Shown here piece by piece: positions 63,053-64,000 of a DNA stretch of 64,000 nt. Position numbers and translations under genes: made by a program. How positions within the stretch are numbered: position 1 is the stretch's first letter; each line of letters starts with the position of its first letter. This DNA comes from an uncultured Bacteroidales bacterium (GTDB lineage Bacteria; Bacteroidota; Bacteroidia; Bacteroidales; F082), in assembly GCA_947307415.1 (NCBI GenBank), contig CAMZJA010000003.1, forward strand, positions 95,042 through 159,041, given 5' to 3'. The notes below the pieces were generated by a model. It worked only from the letters and a program-made list of their open reading frames with translations. It was not told the origin of the DNA and searched no databases.

Positions 63053-64000
63053 AAAATCTATTCATCCTATTCGTCCCATTAGCCCTATTCGTCCTATCCG
63101 CTATTACTGCTTCCGCACAAGAAAACATCGCGTTTAAAGTTGAGCTCCCCGAAGCCACTATCACCGCCCAAAACATTCCCCATATCGCCTACAACAACAA
63201 GGTCGTCAGCATTAAGGATTTTGAAATCAACGACAAAGGAATTTATCTTCTCGCTCAACGTCGTCGTAACAACGCAATTCTGCATCTAAATTTAAACTGT
63301 GATACACTTAAAGAATTGAAAATCAGTCCAAACTATTATAATATTTTCAAAGATTGTTTTGGTGAAATGCACATCGTTTCCGACAAGGACGTATGGCAAA
63401 TCGGGCATAAAACTTTCAAAAACCGCTTTTTTGAGATGGAACTGATGTACCGCACGCCACTCAACAATTTCTTGAAAGCCTTCAAAAATGTTGCATGCGC
63501 CACCGATAGCGTCATTGTGAGCGGCCGTTATTTCTTTTCCGACCAGGAAATTTACTATTATTATTTCAAAATCAATGGTGACCAGTCACCGGTCCTGCTG
63601 CATCATGTAGTAAATCAAGAAGGAAGGGATTTGTATTTCAATGTCATGCGATATGGCAATCTTTATCGAGCTGGCAATCTTTTTTTCAAACCGACTTACG
63701 ACCCTGTTTTCGCCTATGACAACAGACTTTATCTCTTTGCTTTTGATGAAAATAAACTGTTTGTTTTCAATAATTTAGGAGAAATCGTCAACGAATATCC
63801 ATTGACATTTCACAAATACAAACATTGGAGTGGCAAGATGAAAGTTATCAGCAAATGGAACAAAAAAGTGATTCTCGACGAGGCTTGCGGAGTGTTCTAC
63901 ACCACTTTCGAGGAAGACGCAATCACCACTATCAAGAAAATCGATATCGAAAACGGAACAGCAGAAACCGTTGCAGTGTTTGGAGGTTTTCCTTTCATCG
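63049..64000 (+). CDS. secreted propeller-like protein 3 (3' end outside window)
   Basis: 317 codons visible, open to the window edge. The start ATG overlaps the preceding stop (ATGA). Signal peptide (about 1-24, ending in SASAQ-like TASAQ) is encoded by a second 9-bp array. The mature region resembles its neighbours: VVSIKDFEINDKGIYLLAQR, ELKISPNYYNIFKDCFGEMH, then ILDEACGVFYTTFEEDAITT (about 282-301), which aligns with WGTFYTIFGTTLNEIDIKTG in gene 1. Function unknown. Confidence 0.65.
   Translation, partial: MKNLFILFVPLALFVLSAITASAQENIAFKVELPEATITAQNIPHIAYNNKVVSIKDFEINDKGIYLLAQRRRNNAILHLNLNCDTLKELKISPNYYNIFKDCFGEMHIVSDKDVWQIGHKTFKNRFFEMELMYRTPLNNFLKAFKNVACATDSVIVSGRYFFSDQEIYYYYFKINGDQSPVLLHHVVNQEGRDLYFNVMRYGNLYRAGNLFFKPTYDPVFAYDNRLYLFAFDENKLFVFNNLGEIVNEYPLTFHKYKHWSGKMKVISKWNKKVILDEACGVFYTTFEEDAITTIKKIDIENGTAETVAVFGGFPFI
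63055..63099 (+). repeat. 9-bp tandem array in the signal peptide of propeller gene 3
   Basis: Units AATCTATTC, ATCCTATTC, GTCCCATTA, GCCCTATTC, GTCCTATCC. Same phase, same length (45 bases) and same last two units as the array at 61667-61711. Confidence 0.75.

Overview
The window is a chromosomal stretch from a member of the Bacteroidota, most likely a Bacteroidales-type anaerobe. The evidence is consistent. Secreted proteins end in type IX secretion (T9SS) sorting domains. Promoters match the phylum-specific pattern TTTG-N18-21-TAnnTTTG. Shine-Dalgarno sequences are almost absent. Several gene families and orders are typical of the phylum (DUF3098 between ftsX and uppP, purH-mreBCD, a guaB/SurA-type foldase cluster, cleaved-adhesin proteins). 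I saw no rRNA, tRNA, CRISPR array, transposase or prophage.

Layout. 1-12.2 kb: two tandem giant secreted adhesin-like paralogues, the first cut by the window edge. 12.3-16.7 kb: a glutamine synthetase, a lone GIY-YIG nuclease inside a cluster of REP-like repeats, meaB and a small outer-membrane protein. 16.8-22.5 kb: a five-gene tripartite export operon (ABC ATPase, two MacB-like permeases, HlyD-type adaptor, TolC-type channel). 22.7-27.5 kb: purH-mreB-mreC-mreD followed by a TlpA-like lipoprotein. 27.7-36.8 kb: recJ, a LysE exporter, a large T9SS protein with lamin-tail domains, asd, ribF and a C69 dipeptidase. 36.9-43.4 kb: guaB, three SurA-type foldase genes and a MoxR ATPase. 43.5-46.2 kb: a strongly structured RNA candidate, a CsgG/LpoB-like gene and ldcA. 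46.2-52.7 kb: the run rpiB, lutB, M28 peptidase, radA and an asparagine-synthase-like gene. 52.7-53.1 kb: an AT-rich region with DnaA-box-like sites. 53.1-58.8 kb: mntP, an M64 peptidase, ftsX, a DUF3098 gene, uppP, truB and two small unknown genes. 58.9-64 kb: a TPR/membrane/LuxR-HTH regulator followed by three secreted proteins that look like beta-propellers, the last cut by the window edge.

Several clusters serve the cell envelope: mreBCD, uppP, ftsX, ldcA, the foldases that would help assemble outer-membrane proteins, and the T9SS cargo itself. Gene direction changes near 52.7-55 kb, from mostly leftward to mostly rightward. That fits the DnaA-box-like region being a replication origin, but it is not proof.

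The least explained signals are these. (1) A ~110-nt long imperfect hairpin RNA with its own near-perfect promoter at 43.5 kb. (2) A 58-bp element present twice (34.1 and 50.8 kb) whose first three bases are the stop codon of two unrelated genes. (3) A REP-like repeat family clustered around a single-domain GIY-YIG nuclease. (4) A 28-bp palindrome inserted in frame in ldcA. (5) Four genes whose promoter -7 box lies only 4-5 bases before the start codon, implying leaderless mRNAs. (6) Signal peptides of two propeller genes encoded by matching 9-bp tandem arrays.
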